Assembly: GCA_964034945.1 (NCBI GenBank)
Contig: OZ035962.1
Span: forward strand, 48,849,931 to 48,913,930
Source of the DNA: Chrysopilus asiliformis
Taxonomy: Eukaryota; Arthropoda; Insecta; Diptera; Rhagionidae
DNA: 64,000 bases
Direction of reading: 5' to 3'
A program made the translations under genes and the position numbers. Below are positions 1-11,555 of the stretch, piece by piece (position 1 is the stretch's first letter; every line of letters begins with the position of its first letter). A model generated the notes under the pieces. The model saw nothing but the letters and a program-made list of their open reading frames with translations, searched no databases and had not been told where the DNA came from.

Positions 1-1
1 G

Positions 2-1204
2 CGGGTAGACAATTTACTTTCTAGAAAAAATATTAAAATAGAAAACCAAACCGATAAAATGTCGTTAATGGAAATTTCCAAGTTAGTAAGTCTGATGGTC
101 CCAGTTTTTACTGGAGAAAGGACCCCGACACTGGAAATGGATTTGAGACGATTTTTGGATTGTGCAAAACAGATCCACGACACACTAACAGCCGATGCTG
201 TTCCTACATTCCTATCAGTATTACGTTCTAAATTACAAGGGGATGCTTATAGTTTAATTGGTACACATACCTTTACTAGTTTTTCAAATCTGCAAAATAT
301 GATGCTCGCATATTATGCTCCTACTAAGTCTTTAGATGATTTGTATGCCGAATTACGACGGTGTGCGCAAAGTCCTGGAGAAACAGTTCAAGCATTCGGA
401 TGTCGTTTAATAAAAATATATACCGAAATGCACAAAACCGCCCAAGCAAAATATCCAGAAGGGAGTTATGCTCTTATTAAAGAAATCGAAAAGGGAGTTC
501 GATTTACCTATAGAGTAGGAATTTTAAGTCCCACAATACGGCAAGCTTTAATAAGTAGTACTGTCGACAAAATGGATTCACTCATGATTCTAGCGGATAA
601 TATAGAAAAAAATGAACTAAAGGCTTATAAAAGTAGAAGACTGAATCACCTATACGAGCAACCTTGAATTATGTCTAATGCACTAAATTGGACCCAAAAT
701 TCCTCTACTCTCTCAAATAACAACACTTTAACTCAAACTTTCCCTAACTCAAATTCCCCAATTAATAATTCCTCAAACAGAAGTTTTCAAAATCCCATGG
801 GGAATTCTAAAGGAAATTTTAGCAGATTTCCACAATCTAATAATCTTTCTACAAATGTGCAAAGTGTCAGGAGAAATATAACATGTAGTTTTTGTAAACG
901 AATAGGACACGAATACAAAGATTGCCGAACAAGACAATATTTCTGTACTAAATGCCAAACCAATGGCCACAGTACCGACAGGTGTTGGAAACAAACGACT
1001 AGTTCGAATTTCCAAACATCTACCCCAAAACGCAATCAAGCACAAATAAATTATAACAGACATAACTCCCCAAATCCTCAACATTGTGATTGGTGTGATC
1101 GAGACACCCACAATATAAATCAGTGTCCCGCAAAACGAAAATGGGAACAAAAAACTAATTCAGGCTCTCAAAACAACCTCCCATCAACACAGGGAAACCA
1201 ATAG
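2..1204 (+). pseudogene. gag: Gag of Ty3/gypsy element A, one in-frame stop
   Basis: Structural polyprotein of a Ty3/gypsy LTR retrotransposon that would package element RNA into particles. The frame is already open at base 2, so the true start lies upstream of the window; ATG 59 is only the first one visible. A capsid-like helical region (about 200 residues) is followed by an Asn/Ser-rich linker and three CCHC knuckles: CSFCKRIGHEYKDC, CTKCQTNGHSTDRC and CDWCDRDTHNINQC. The frame is broken once by TGA 665-667, with ATG 671 in the same frame, so a single substitution explains the split. It ends at TAG 1202-1204, two codons after a slippery heptamer. Recognition as Gag rests on the knuckles and on the protease and pol downstream. 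Confidence 0.85.
1192..1198 (+). promoter_or_regulatory. -1 ribosomal frameshift heptamer GGGAAAC at gag/pro junction
   Basis: In the gag frame the codons are CAG GGA AAC CAA TAG, giving X XXY YYZ = G GGA AAC two codons before the stop. The -1 frame is open from 1159 and leads into the protease ORF. The heptamer fits the canonical XXXYYYZ class used for gag-pro shifts in retroviruses. No downstream pseudoknot was modelled. Confidence 0.7.
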
Positions 1205-2985
1205 GGTTTGAAGCTCCACACCCATCTTCAGACCAAGCCAAAAAGGGGTGTAAACCTGAAATTGCAACCAATGTTACGAAACAGGAAAAAGCTAAAGTAT
1301 CTCTCAAACAATCCAAATCCCAAAATAAAACTCCCAACATCAATGAACCCATTGCAAAGAATTATCAAAACTCTCCCTGGAAAACTCAAAACTCCGAAAC
1401 CACTCTCAAAAACAAAAAACCTATTGCAATGAGGTCGCAAAAACCCAATGAATCTCTCAAAAAATCCAACTCCCAAAAGAAAATCGACCCCATGCCTACT
1501 AATGAAATAATCATCCCATACCAGAAACTTTATCGCGAGGCAGTAATAACCGCGGATGTTGACATCGCTTGTAAAAAACCAGTTCAATTTTTGGTGGATA
1601 CAGGAGCAGATGTAAGCCTAATTAGGCGATCGATCTTGAAACCCGGTACTCCGATTAACGGAAATAGATTAGTAGTTCTGACTGGTCTATACGGTGCATC
1701 TGAACGATCGATAGGCATCTGTGAAGCCAAAATGACGGCTGTTATGCGAGATCCAAATAATGAAGCGTTGACTTGTCAATTTCACGTAGTCAACGATAAT
1801 GAATCGGTTCCTTGCGATGGTATTATAGGAAGGGATATTTTATGGAACAGAAGTAGAATCGATTGTATTATGAAACGACTCCATTTTCCAGCAATAGAAG
1901 CGCTGCAATCAGAGCACGAGTTAAAATTTGACTTTATAGATGACTCCTTGCACGAAATCACAAAATCTGAAATCGCGACTCAGAAAGTGATGCTAAGGAC
2001 AGGTCGATATAACAGTAAAACGGCTCAAACTCAGGAAAATGCAAATTCGAATCCAAGCTCAAAGAAGGGTTTGGTCCAAATATCGAAAGCTCATACTGAA
2101 AATGGACAGGTCGATAATCATAAACCGATTTACAAAACTTCAGAAAATCCAAAACCACTACAAGTGAATCAGCTAGAAAATTCCAATGACCCCTTGAACA
2201 AAACAACCAAATCTGAGATCACGACTCAGAAGGTATTATCAAGGTCAGGTACATGGAATAACATAGTCACTTGTGATCTATCTACCGTAGGTTCGGATCC
2301 ACGTGCAAATAATGTCGTGGCCCAATCATCCGAATCTTACGCCGAGATAGCGAAAATTTCACAACCCAGTCGTACAGGACGACTCGGGAAGGCAGCATGG
2401 TCAAAACCTAACCCATTTGAATCGGTTCCATCAAAAAGCACTGCTAACTCATCAACCAAATCTACAAATAATCTAAACAAACCAAAAAACACAACTCAAA
2501 TACAAACAATTAACTTTCCCTCTAACCAAACAGGGAATTCTATCAAAAATATAGATGATGTTAGAAATTTGTGCAAAACTCTGGAAAAGGAACTCAGTAT
2601 TCAAATTTTTAAGCCGTCAGCGCAAAACAAAACCGCACATACGGACATTAACCCAACCAAAAATTATAACCTGAACAATGATTATATTCCACCCGAAAAC
2701 CTAAAATTTTCTCAAAAGATTTATGATTGCCCCGTATATATAATAATACCCCCACGTACGGAAAAGGTAATCGAAGTACCAATCCAAAACGGGAATGAAG
2801 ATCTTATTTGTATGTCCAGAGAAATTGCCGATGGAGTGTTTGTAGCTAACACCCTAGTTTGGCCCCTAAATAGAAAAATTACAATTAGCATCCTAAATTC
2901 AAATACGCACCAAATCACCTTGAATAAAATACCTTTAAAAATTGTGAAAGCAAATTCAAAATCTTTTCATGTCAAGAAAATTTAA
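1199..2985 (+). CDS. pro: Protease and inter-domain ORF of gypsy element A
   Basis: Aspartic protease ORF of element A. The frame is open from 1159 and the first ATG is 1429. Because it lies in the -1 frame relative to gag, it is probably made as a gag-pro fusion. The catalytic motif VDTGADVSLI is encoded near 1594-1625. A long low-complexity Ser/Asn/Lys-rich linker (about 280 residues) follows. The C-terminal ~90 residues (PPRTEKVIEVPI, DGVFVANTLVW) resemble the segment found between protease and RT in 17.6/gypsy-like pol proteins. It ends at TAA 2983-2985 and overlaps the open pol frame, which starts at 2928. Finding protease and RT in different frames is unusual for this superfamily. A single-base deletion is the alternative to a second programmed shift. 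Confidence 0.8.
2934..2940 (+). promoter_or_regulatory. Candidate second -1 frameshift heptamer TTTAAAA at pro/pol junction
   Basis: Protease-frame codons are CCT TTA AAA ATT, so T TTA AAA sits in the correct phase. The -1 (pol) frame is open from 2928, after TAA 2925-2927, through ATG 3051. The shift window is 2928-2985 and this heptamer lies inside it. The motif class is established; use here is inferred. Confidence 0.5.
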
Positions 2986-5888
2986 GCCAGACTAACCGGT
3001 TTAAATCTCCTCCATATAAAAGGATTCGGGAAATCATCGAATCAATACAAATGGATCCAGAGGCAAACCACGAAGAACGGCAGTCAATAATAAATATTTG
3101 CTCACAATTTCACGATCTTTTTCATCTTCCCAATGATAAATTAACCCATTCTAACGTGCTAACCCATAAAATACCCATCATCCAGGATCAAGGAGCATTG
3201 AACCTAAAAAATTATCGTCTGGCCGAAGCCCATAGGAAGGTCATCAACGAACAGGTTCAGAAAATGGTAGATGAAGGAATAGTTCAGCCTAGTAAAAGTC
3301 CCTGGAACTCCCCTCTCTTAGTAGTACCTAAGAAAGCGGGAGCAAACGGCGAAAAGAAGTGGGGAGTAGTGGTGGATTTCAGGAAACTGAATGACGTCAC
3401 TATTGGAGACGCTTTTCCACTGCCTAGAATCGAGGAGATTCTGGACCAGTTGGGAAATTCTACTTACTTCACCACACTGGACTTAGCTAGCGGCTATCAT
3501 CAAATACGGGTAGAACCCAAGGATCAAGAAAAAACAGCGTTTAGCACTCCGTTTGGTCATTTCGAATTTACCAGGATGCCGTTTGGATTAAAATCGGCTC
3601 CTGCTACATTCCAAAGGGCTATGAATCACGCCTTGACGGGGTTACAAGGAATAAAGTGTTTCATATACATCGATGACTTGGTCATTTACGGGAAAACCCT
3701 AGATGACCATAACCAAAAATTAATGGATATTTTCGAACGCCTCAGAATCCATAATTTCAAATTGCAACCCGAGAAGTGTCACTTCCTCAAAAAGGAAGTA
3801 ATTTATTTAGGACACAAATGCACGAAAGGAGGCGCCCTACTTGATCCACAAAATATTGTTTGTGTAAAAAATTTCCCAAGACCAAAAACCATTCGACAAA
3901 TTCAAAGTTTCTTAGGGCTTGCCAATTATTATAGAAAATTTATTGAAGATTTTGCCCAAAAGGCCTTACCTCTTACGAAATTACTTCGAAAGGGTAGTAA
4001 ATTTGCGTGGAATGAATCATGCGAAAAGGCATTCGAAACACTAAAAGAAGCCTTAACATCTCCACCTCTTCTGGTATATCCAGATTTTTCTAAACCATTT
4101 GCGTTAACCACAGATGCTAGTGGAGAAGCACTTGGAGCAATACTGTCGCAGGACGATAGGCCAGTAGCCTACGCTAGCCGAACCTTGAATGAGGCTGAAC
4201 GCCGATATTCAACAATAGAAAAGGAACTGCTGGCAATAGTTTGGGCTACAAAACATTTTCGATGTTATTTACTAGGACGTAAATTCATCGTTTACTCCGA
4301 CCATAGGCCTTTAAAAGGAGTGTTCAATGTCAAGGACACCACAACACGACTGACTCGTTTTCGTCATAAACTATCTGATTATGACTACGAGATTCAATAT
4401 AAGGCAGCGAAATTAAATACTGCAGCAGATGCGCTGAGTAGAATACCTTCACTTGATTATACGAAAAACCCAAATAACTCGCTCCAACAACAACAAAACC
4501 CCCAAGACACAATGTTTGACGAAAGCCCTAAAAGGTTAATCCATGAAAATTTACCAAAACACAGCGGTATGGCTAAAACAGAGGAACAAGAGGTGAGGAA
4601 TAAAGTAAACAATTTAGCGAACAATCATCAACGAGTACAAGTTGTAACTCGAAGCCAAAGCAAACGCGATAAACAACAGATGGAAACCCCAAATCAAAAT
4701 GAGAGTACAACAACAATTAACTCGAATGATAAAACTGCGATTCAGCAATTACAGGAAGACAATGCACCTGAAAACGATGAAATGCAACTTCATGAAAAAA
4801 GTAAACAAGGTAATAATTGTGAAACCGAACACGATTCTATTGACCCAGTTATTTCCACAAAAAATATTCAGCAATTAACTGACCGAAAAGAAATAGAATC
4901 TGTACTCATGACCTACCATAATAGTCCATTAGGTGGTCACCAAGGTGTCTTTAAGACTTACCACCGAATAAGACGCCATTATCGGTGGAAAAATATGGTG
5001 AAAGACATTGAAAATTTTGTCAAAAGTTGTCCTCTTTGTCAAACAAATAAATATTCCCGCTACACGCGCATGCCAATGGTCATTACGGACACGGCACTAC
5101 TTCCTTTTGACAAAGTATACCTAGATATAGTCGGTCCACTTCCAGTAACCAATAGGGGAAATAAATATCTTCTCACGTTCCAGGATGACCTAACCCGATT
5201 TTTCGATTGTGTTGCAATAGAAAATTGTGAGGCCGAAACAGTGGCTAAAGCTTTCTATGAACAAATTATTACAAGGTATAGAATACCCAAGAAATTGGTC
5301 ACTGATCAAGGAACCAATTTTTTGAGCGACGTATTCAAGAAATTGTGTAAACTGTTGAAAATACGAAAGTTACAAACAACAGCCTACCATCCTCAAACTA
5401 ATGGAGCACTTGAACGGTCCCATCGACCCCTGGCGGAATACCTACGAAATTTCATAAATGAATATCCAACTGCTTGGGATGAATGGATTAGGGAGGCAGT
5501 ACACGTGCATAACAACACCATACATGCTTCAACCAAATTCACTCCAATGGACTTATTGTACGGTTTTTCCGCTGAACTTCCTACAAGCGTGAAAAGAGAT
5601 CCAGAATCCTTGTATAACGACGAAAATTACTACCACCTCTTAAAATACAAACTGCAAAAGGCGTACAAAAAGGCTAGAGAAAATCTATTGGCGAGCAAAA
5701 TGAAAAGCAAAACCTATTAGGACAAAAATTCCGTCAACAAAAGTTTCCAAGTCGGAGATTGGGTTCTGCTAAAAAACGAAACTCGAAAAAATAAGTTAAG
5801 TCCAATTTGGTTAGGACCATATGAAATCAAAGAAACCCCTAGTATCGTAAACTCAGTTAACATTAATAATAGTTTACTTCAACATTGA
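2941..5888 (+). CDS. pol: Pol (RT, RNase H, integrase) of gypsy element A, one nonsense codon
   Basis: Reverse transcriptase, RNase H and integrase polyprotein; the first ATG is at 3051 but the frame is open from 2928. RT: TLDLASGYHQI and the YIDDLVIY catalytic box (residue ~206 from ATG 3051). RNase H: LTTDASGEALGAI (~353), then YSDHRPL and DALSRI. Integrase: the H-H-C-C finger (HNSPLGGHQ ... CPLCQ, ~623-665), LDIVGPLP, TDQGTNF and NGALERSH, which gives exact DX35E spacing. TAG 5718-5720 interrupts the frame. The same frame continues to TGA 5886-5888 and encodes the C-terminal GPY/F domain (LGPYEI), so the stop is a recent point mutation. No envelope ORF follows. Near-complete and only slightly decayed. 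Confidence 0.9.
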
Positions 5889-6461
5889 AAGAAAGAGCAT
5901 CTTTGAGATTAATCTTGAAACTCTAGCGATGGTCTTCTGAATTATGATATTTACTCGACCTGTGGCGCGAAATTGCTTTAACGTATTCCGGGCACTGTAT
6001 TTTGTTAATTATATTAGTTTCAAAACATTTAAAAATTACTTTTTCATGTAATTTTAAATTTTCTACCTGTACAGAAAAAACATCAAATTTTTGAAGAAAT
6101 TTTCTTCTGGACAAAAAGGAAACAAAAGATAAAAAGTAAATTGATTTGTTTGTCAAGTTTTCATTGGGTTTTTATAACCACTGTTCGGATAGACATAAAT
6201 TGCGATTTTTTCTTGGTTTATTATTAAAATTCCCCACGACGACAGCATTTATCAGTTTTTCTAATTATAATAGTTAATTTCAACAATGAAATTAGTTAAT
6301 TTTTCAACAAAACATTTGAAATTGACAACTTTTATAGGCATAAGCGGTGAAATTGACAAATTTCCTTACTATTTTATAGTTGATTTAATTACTTTAATCG
6401 TATTTCCGATTTCTCACTTCACTTCACCTCGGGGTATTCACTTCTCCTCGGGGTATTAATT
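5889..6461. other. Unassigned A+T-rich stretch after gypsy A pol
   Basis: This is where the 3' LTR of element A would be expected. The 5' LTR is outside the window, so no direct-repeat partner exists to define one. No convincing polypurine tract or coding signal was seen. Confidence 0.4.
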
Positions 6462-6936
6462 TCACCTCGATGGCTCTGGTGGTGGATTTAAAGAAGGCAA
6501 ATCAACTTTTCCTGAAGCGCAGCACATCCCAGCAGTTTCATTCTTAAATTTCAGAGCGTGGCAATGAGTGCATTCTTTGTCCATCGCACCAATTTCAATT
6601 TTAGAATGTGCGCAATATTCGATGTCTGGTTCATATTCGAATGCGATGCATACGCTCTCGATTATTAAATTGCGCCAAAGTTCTGTTTGCATCTGTAGCA
6701 CGATTTCGTGATGTTTGAATTGAAATTCTCATTTGCCGATGTCGTAGGATTCTGTGTGAGTCACTTTCCGATGTACGTGTGGATACCATTCGCAATCGTG
6801 CCTCCTCTCTTGCTGCTTCTTGTTGTTGTGGTGTTAAATTTGTTCTTAATTGTTGCCTATTTCGATTTTGGCGCTCATTACGACCAATGTTTGTACGTCG
6901 CACAGTGGTTCGAGATCGTTTGCTATTGGTCAAAAT
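6462..6936 (-). pseudogene. Helitron Rep-helicase N-terminal remnant
   Basis: Two overlapping frames (6936-6631 and 6701-6462) together give the N-terminal part of a Helitron Rep-helicase protein. First comes an Arg/Gln/Glu-rich repeat-like region (QQQEAAREEARLRM, NRATDANRTLAQFN). Then comes a Cys-containing segment (CTHCHALKFKNETAGMCC) and VDLPSLNPPPEP. The same block occurs in the intact-looking gene at 15.7 kb (CSHCGAKKF, then GMCCSNGKVNLP), which supports the assignment. A frameshift near 6640-6700 separates the parts. Rep and helicase domains are absent. Confidence 0.75.
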
Positions 6937-6950
6937 TCAATATCTTTTGA

Positions 6951-7309
6951 TCCATTGAAAGTTTTGAAATGCGGTTTTTTTTATTAAATAGAAGAGTTTT
7001 CAAGCTTTATTTATCATAAAGTTTCATCAAAATCGGATAACTAGTTTCTGCGCTATTGTCAAATAAAACAGAACTTTTTATGTTCTGTTCATTATTTAGT
7101 AGGAAAGTAGTTGTTTTGATTTGAATAATTTTGAAATATCATAAAATATGACTTTTTGTTACTATTATTAAATTTTTGTGAAATTCTATAAGTAGTTAAA
7201 CAGAGTATATTTATTGTTAAAGTAGATTTTATTAGTAACACCAAATTAAATAACAATTTAACTAAAATTGGTTTATCATACAGATTTCATTTACACCGAT
7301 CGCTAATTA
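6951..7309. other. A+T-rich stretch without recognised content
   Basis: No coding frame, tandem array or terminal repeat was recognised. One sentence-like motif (TTTCATCAAAATCGGATAA) resembles repeat-derived DNA but is unassigned. Confidence 0.3.
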
Positions 7310-7313
7310 AATT

Positions 7314-7665
7314 TTGTCTAGGGGTAATTCTTGTATTTCATCTATAATTTGGGAGGGGTTTGTATCATGTAGTAACTTTTTAGCTTCTTCATCTAATTCC
7401 AAATGTGGCGATTTCCATTGGTGTCTATGCTCGAAACGAATGGGTCTGATGTTATGAGCAATATGTTAAATAAGTCTTCATTTGCGCTATTCCTTGACAT
7501 TTACCTGGTGTTATGTTCTCTGAAATACCTGTAGTTTTTATTCCTTTTTTCTTGAGTTACTTCTGATAGATCTGCAAGTGGTAGTAGATTATTTCTGATG
7601 ATGTCTTCGCCATGATATAATATTTTGTGGACTGTTTGTGGCATATTTCTCCATGGGTAATTCTT
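7314..7665 (-). pseudogene. Degenerate coding remnant, probably transposon-derived
   Basis: The minus strand holds a readable but broken protein. A segment around 7655-7500 reads with blocks such as NMPQTVHKILYHGEDII and LLPLADLSEVTQEKRNKNYR, then an in-frame stop, then NSANEDLFNILLITSDPF. A second frame gives HLELDEEAKKLLHD and IIDEIQELPLDKI up to a TAA near 7314. The style (PxTVHKxLxHG, RNKxYRxxREH, LLxxSDPF) resembles an uncharacterised protein carried by repeats in many insects; that comparison is from memory. At least one stop and one frameshift are present. The element superfamily is not assigned. Confidence 0.45.
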
Positions 7666-7840
7666 GTTATATATATATGTTTGGGGAAAACCCTCGATTT
7701 ATTTGCAGAGATATGTGGACTTTATAGTACATAAGTTATCCTTGTTACTGGTAATTAAAGATCAAATTGCCAGCACAATAATTATCAAATCAACATATTA
7801 TCTGCACCTGTGTAGTACACCTAGATGTCATAAAACTGTC

Positions 7841-7922
7841 CGAATCTCGAGAATTAAAGTTTTTAATATTTCGGGAAATCCCGAATCTCGAGAATTAAAA
7901 TTTTCATCATTTCGGGAAATCC
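7841..7922. repeat. Two-copy tandem repeat, 41-bp period
   Basis: Two head-to-tail copies, each beginning CGAATCTCGAGAATTAAA and ending TTTCGGGAAATCC, with a few substitutions. Confidence 0.8.
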
Positions 7923-8089
7923 GCAACTCTATATGTCTATCATAACACTTTCAATGCAGGTCATAAAATTATAAAAATACAAAGATTGACGTCTAAGAGC
8001 AGGTTTTGACCAGCCAGCATTTTATAACACTTCGAAATTGTATTAAATAAAATATATCACTACTTTGCTTTCCTGTTTTTTACATAAAA

Positions 8090-8583
8090 CTAGCATATCC
8101 TACGTTGACAGCTTAACGTTTTTTGTATAAATTTTAGAATGCCAAAAAACCATAAATAACTTAAAAACTTTTCGGAAAAAACGTTATCCTTACAGGACCT
8201 TCCGTTTAGAATTTGAAAAATCTAACACCGGAAACCCCCTTATGCAGATTTTTTCCAGGAAACCTGGAAAAAGGATATTTGCTTTATCCTTACAGGACCT
8301 TCCGTTTCGAATTTTGAAAATCTAATACCGGATTAGTGGTCAGCGACCCTGAAAACCGTCCAAAGCCAGTTTTTGTGAGGAAAGATGGGAAAAAGGATAT
8401 TTATTATCCTTACAGGACCTACCGTTTCGAATTTTAAAAATCTAACATAGCTAAAAACCTGCTCCTGGCAACGCAGATCATTTTGCAAAAAACCGCGTAA
8501 AAATCGGTCCAGTAGTTTTTGAGTTTTGTAATCTCAAATCAACAGACCAACCAACCAAAAAACTTCCATTTTTATATATATAG
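8090..8583 (-). mobile_element. Non-autonomous Helitron, family H1, minus strand
   Basis: The 3' end (CTAG, then T in element orientation) is at 8090. A conserved block that recurs at 27.3, 40.9 and 44.2 kb adjoins it (ends near AAGGGTCTGCTAG in the clean copies). About two diverged ~122-bp internal units follow (CCTTACAGGACCTTCCG...). The conserved 5' block (GGTCCAGTAGTTTTTGAG, complement orientation) ends in TATATATATAG near 8583, where the TC start is degraded. Confidence 0.75.
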
Positions 8584-8715
8584 CTTAATTAAAACGCCGC
8601 TAGCGCCTCAATACGGGTACTTACGGCAACAAAACCATATATGGAATTAAAGGTAATTGTTGTGGCTATAACTTAAAAAAAATTTCAACTTGACGTCTGT
8701 TGACGGGCACAAGTT

Positions 8716-8755
8716 ATGATCTTTCAAACTTCAAATTTGAAGTTTGAAAGATCAT
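8716..8755. repeat. Perfect 40-bp palindrome
   Basis: ATGATCTTTCAAACTTCAAA is followed immediately by its exact reverse complement, with no spacer. It can form a 20-bp hairpin or cruciform. Confidence 0.95.
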
Positions 8756-9232
8756 ATTTATTAAGTGTTCCTAATAAATATTTAATTATAATTAACTTAA
8801 AAATAGTCCAGGTTCCAAATTAACTCAGAATTATAGGGAAAGATCCACTCATTCAAATAAAAAAAACCCGAATGCAAAATCTTAAAAAATGTGAACGTTG
8901 TGTTCACTTAAAGTTGGGAAAAAACCAAGAAATTTACTTTTTGGCAAAATTTAAAAAAAGTTTCTATTTCAATGCTTCCGCAACGACACATTTTTAAAGA
9001 TATTGACCTACTATTTTTTATTTCCGACTTTTGAACTATTTACTATCAAATGTGATCAAAAAAAATCAAATTGGTTACCACAAAAAAATTGAATTTTGGC
9101 CAATGGATTTTAATCCTGAACCACTGTGCGTCGTCTTGCAGGCATTTTTTACTGGATTTAAAAATAAACATAAAATTTTTAGTTGATTTGTTCAACAAAA
9201 TATGAGTTAATTAATTCTAATAATACTTCCCT
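8756..9232. other. A+T-rich stretch without recognised content
   Basis: No coding or terminal-repeat signal was seen; the flanks are repeats. Confidence 0.3.
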
Positions 9233-9382
9233 ATATGAATTGATGATTAAATTTTCACTTTTAAAAATACCACACTTGATAACAATATTTCAAACAAATA
9301 ATTATTAATATGAATTGATGATTAAATTTTCACTTTTAAAAATACCACACTTGATAACAATATTTCAAACAAATAATTATTA
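9233..9382. repeat. Exact two-copy tandem duplication, 75-bp unit
   Basis: ATATGAATTGATGATTAAAT at 9233 recurs at 9308, and the following sequence is identical through AAATAATTATTA. Confidence 0.9.
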
Positions 9383-9446
9383 CAAAATTACTAATACTCA
9401 GATGTCAACTGCGTGTTTACTACGATTAGTGCAAAAATCGAAAATC

Positions 9447-9551
9447 GAACATAGCTAAAAACCTGCTCCTGGCAACGCAGATCATTTTGCAAAAACCGCG
9501 TAAAAATCGGTCCAGTAGTTTTTGAGTTTTGTAATCTCCAACAGACCAACA
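9447..9551 (-). mobile_element. Helitron H1 5'-end fragment
   Basis: Contains the conserved H1 blocks CATAGCTAAAAACCTGCTCC and GGTCCAGTAGTTTTTGAG in minus orientation. Both the terminal TC and the internal repeats are missing. Confidence 0.7.
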
Positions 9552-9555
9552 AAAC

Positions 9556-9876
9556 AACAAAAGCTATAATTGCCAGTTATCTTAAATAACTTTTGTTTTT
9601 CGACTTTTTCGATAAGCACCGTTTTTGAGATATTCGCAAAAAACTTTTTCGTTCGTATAACTTGAAATTTTACGCAGATTCGTAAAATGCAAGGCTAAGT
9701 TCGTTAATGGGCAGAAATGGACCATTAGGGGGGGTACCCGTCATACGAACGAAAACATTTTTTGCGAATATCTCAAAAACGGTGCACCTTATCAAAAAAG
9801 TTCAAGAACAAAAGTTATTTGAGATATGATTCTACATAAAACTCCCATACATCAAAATCCGATTGGAGTACATTTT
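9556..9876. repeat. Inverted pair of 'CCGTATGG' repeat fragments
   Basis: The left arm (TAACTTTTGTT...CACCGTTTTTGAGATATTCG) and the right arm (CGAATATCTCAAAAACGGTG...AGTTATTT) are opposed copies of the family seen at 24.9, 37.1, 37.8, 41.7 and 52.7 kb. They are separated by AATGGACCATTAG plus a G-run. Confidence 0.65.
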
Positions 9877-10071
9877 CGTTAATATCTCGACCCCAGCGCC
9901 ACCTATCGGGTTTAAATTTTATCAACATTTTAATCTATATTTAAGTGTTATATGTTGTGAATTTGCATAAAATCGGTCCATAAATACGAATTTTCGAAAT
10001 TCGAACTCGACCCCAGCGCCACCTACCGGGGTCTTTTGCAAACAAAAACCGATCGGAGCACCACTCGAATA

Positions 10072-10890
10072 TCTATATATATAAAAATGGATGTTTGTCT
10101 GTTGGTTTGTTGGTTTGTTGGTTTGTCTGTCCGTTTGAGATTACAAAACTTAAAAACTACTGGACCGATTTTGACGCGGTTTTTTGCAAAATGATCTGCG
10201 TTGCCAGGAGCAGGTTTTTAGCTATGTTAGATTTTAAAATTCGAAACCGAAGGTCCTTTAAGGATAACGGAAGTATCCTTTTTCCCATTTTTCTCCGGAA
10301 AAATTGCCATTATGGGGTTTTTGGGGTCGCTGATCACGAATCCGGTATTGGAATTCCAAAATTCGAAACGGAAGGTCCTGTAAGGATAACGCAAATATCC
10401 TTTTTCTCATTTTTCTCCGGAAAAATTGCCATTATGGGGTTTTTGGGGTCGCTGATCACGAATCCGGTGTTGGAATTCCAAAATTCGAAACGGAAGGTCC
10501 TGTAAGGATAACGCCAATATCCTTTTTACCAATTTTCCCCGGAAAAATTGCCATTATGGGGTTTTTGGGGTCACTGATCACGAATCTGGTCCTGTAAGGA
10601 TAACGCAAATATCCTTCTTGACATTTTTCCCCAGAAAAATTGCCATTATGGGGTTTTTGGGGTCACTGATCACGAATCTGGTGTTGGAATTCCAAAACTC
10701 GAAACGAAAGGTCCTGTAAGGATAACGCGAATATTGGAATTCCAAAACTCGAAACGAAAGGTCCTGTAAGGATAACGCAAATATCCTTTTTCCCATTTCT
10801 CCGTGGAAAAATTGACATTATGGGGTTTTTGGCGTCGCTGATCACGAATCAGTTTCAATAAATCTAGCGAAAGGTCCTGTAGGATTACGC
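10072..10890 (+). mobile_element. Helitron H1, 5' end intact, 3' truncated
   Basis: Begins after A with TCTATATATATAAAAATGG, then ATGTTTGTCTGTTGG and the GAGATTACAAAAC...GGACCGATTTT block. About five or six ~120-bp units follow (GGTCCTGTAAGGATAACGC, TTGGGGTCGCTGATCACGAA). No CTAG terminus follows; the array fades near 10,880. Small ORFs across it are repeat artefacts. Confidence 0.8.
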
Positions 10891-10904
10891 TAATTTTCGA
10901 GTTT

Positions 10905-11040
10905 TTTTTTAAGTTGGTTTTTTGGATGTTGGTATATATGAATGTATGAGATTAATAGACTCAAAAACTACTGGACCGATTTTTAGGCGGTTTTTCCCAA
11001 AATGATCCGCGTTCTGAGGAGCAGGTTTTTCGTTATCGAA
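10905..11040 (+). mobile_element. Diverged Helitron H1 5' block
   Basis: A second, more diverged copy of the 5' block: CTCAAAAACTACTGGACCGA, TTTTTAGGCGG and GGAGCAGGTTTTTCG. It directly follows the truncated copy. Confidence 0.6.
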
Positions 11041-11547
11041 ATAGAGCGTAAAGAGCACGCACAACATTGGAACAAAATAAAGTGAATTATACGGGAAAAA
11101 ATAACAAAAAGCCAAACTTAAAAATATTCATATGGCCAAAAAGTACTCCAGAGGGTTGCTAGAACCCAGTAAGGAAATACCCAAGCAGGAAAACGACCGA
11201 ATTTGCAAATAACAGACGGCACTAGGTGCCGGTAAAAAGATTAGAAATGGACTGAGTAGAGAAGGCAAAAATTAATCGGTAAATTTTTTAAATTGACTAG
11301 AATTACACTGCTCTAGAATATTAAAAGCATCTTCGTTTCACTTTATCTTCTCCATTTTGGAAAAAAAAATTATCACTAAAAACTTATACAAGCCGTCAAA
11401 ACTATAAGTTTAACTTTGTACTGATTTCAATTTAAAAATGACGGTCTGTAATTCCAATAGTCCTAGACCCAAAATGATAAAGGTTCTTACCTGAAGATAA
11501 GTGTTTACGTGAATCACCCCCAGTCAGTACTGATCCCTAATTAATTA
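11041..11547. other. Unassigned DNA before hAT-A
   Basis: No coding or repeat structure was recognised. Confidence 0.3.
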
Positions 11548-11555
11548 CTTATTAT

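Noticed and set aside
5889..6461. Envelope gene of gypsy A
   Set aside because: No open frame of useful length, signal peptide or fusion-type motif after pol; element A shows no env in this window.
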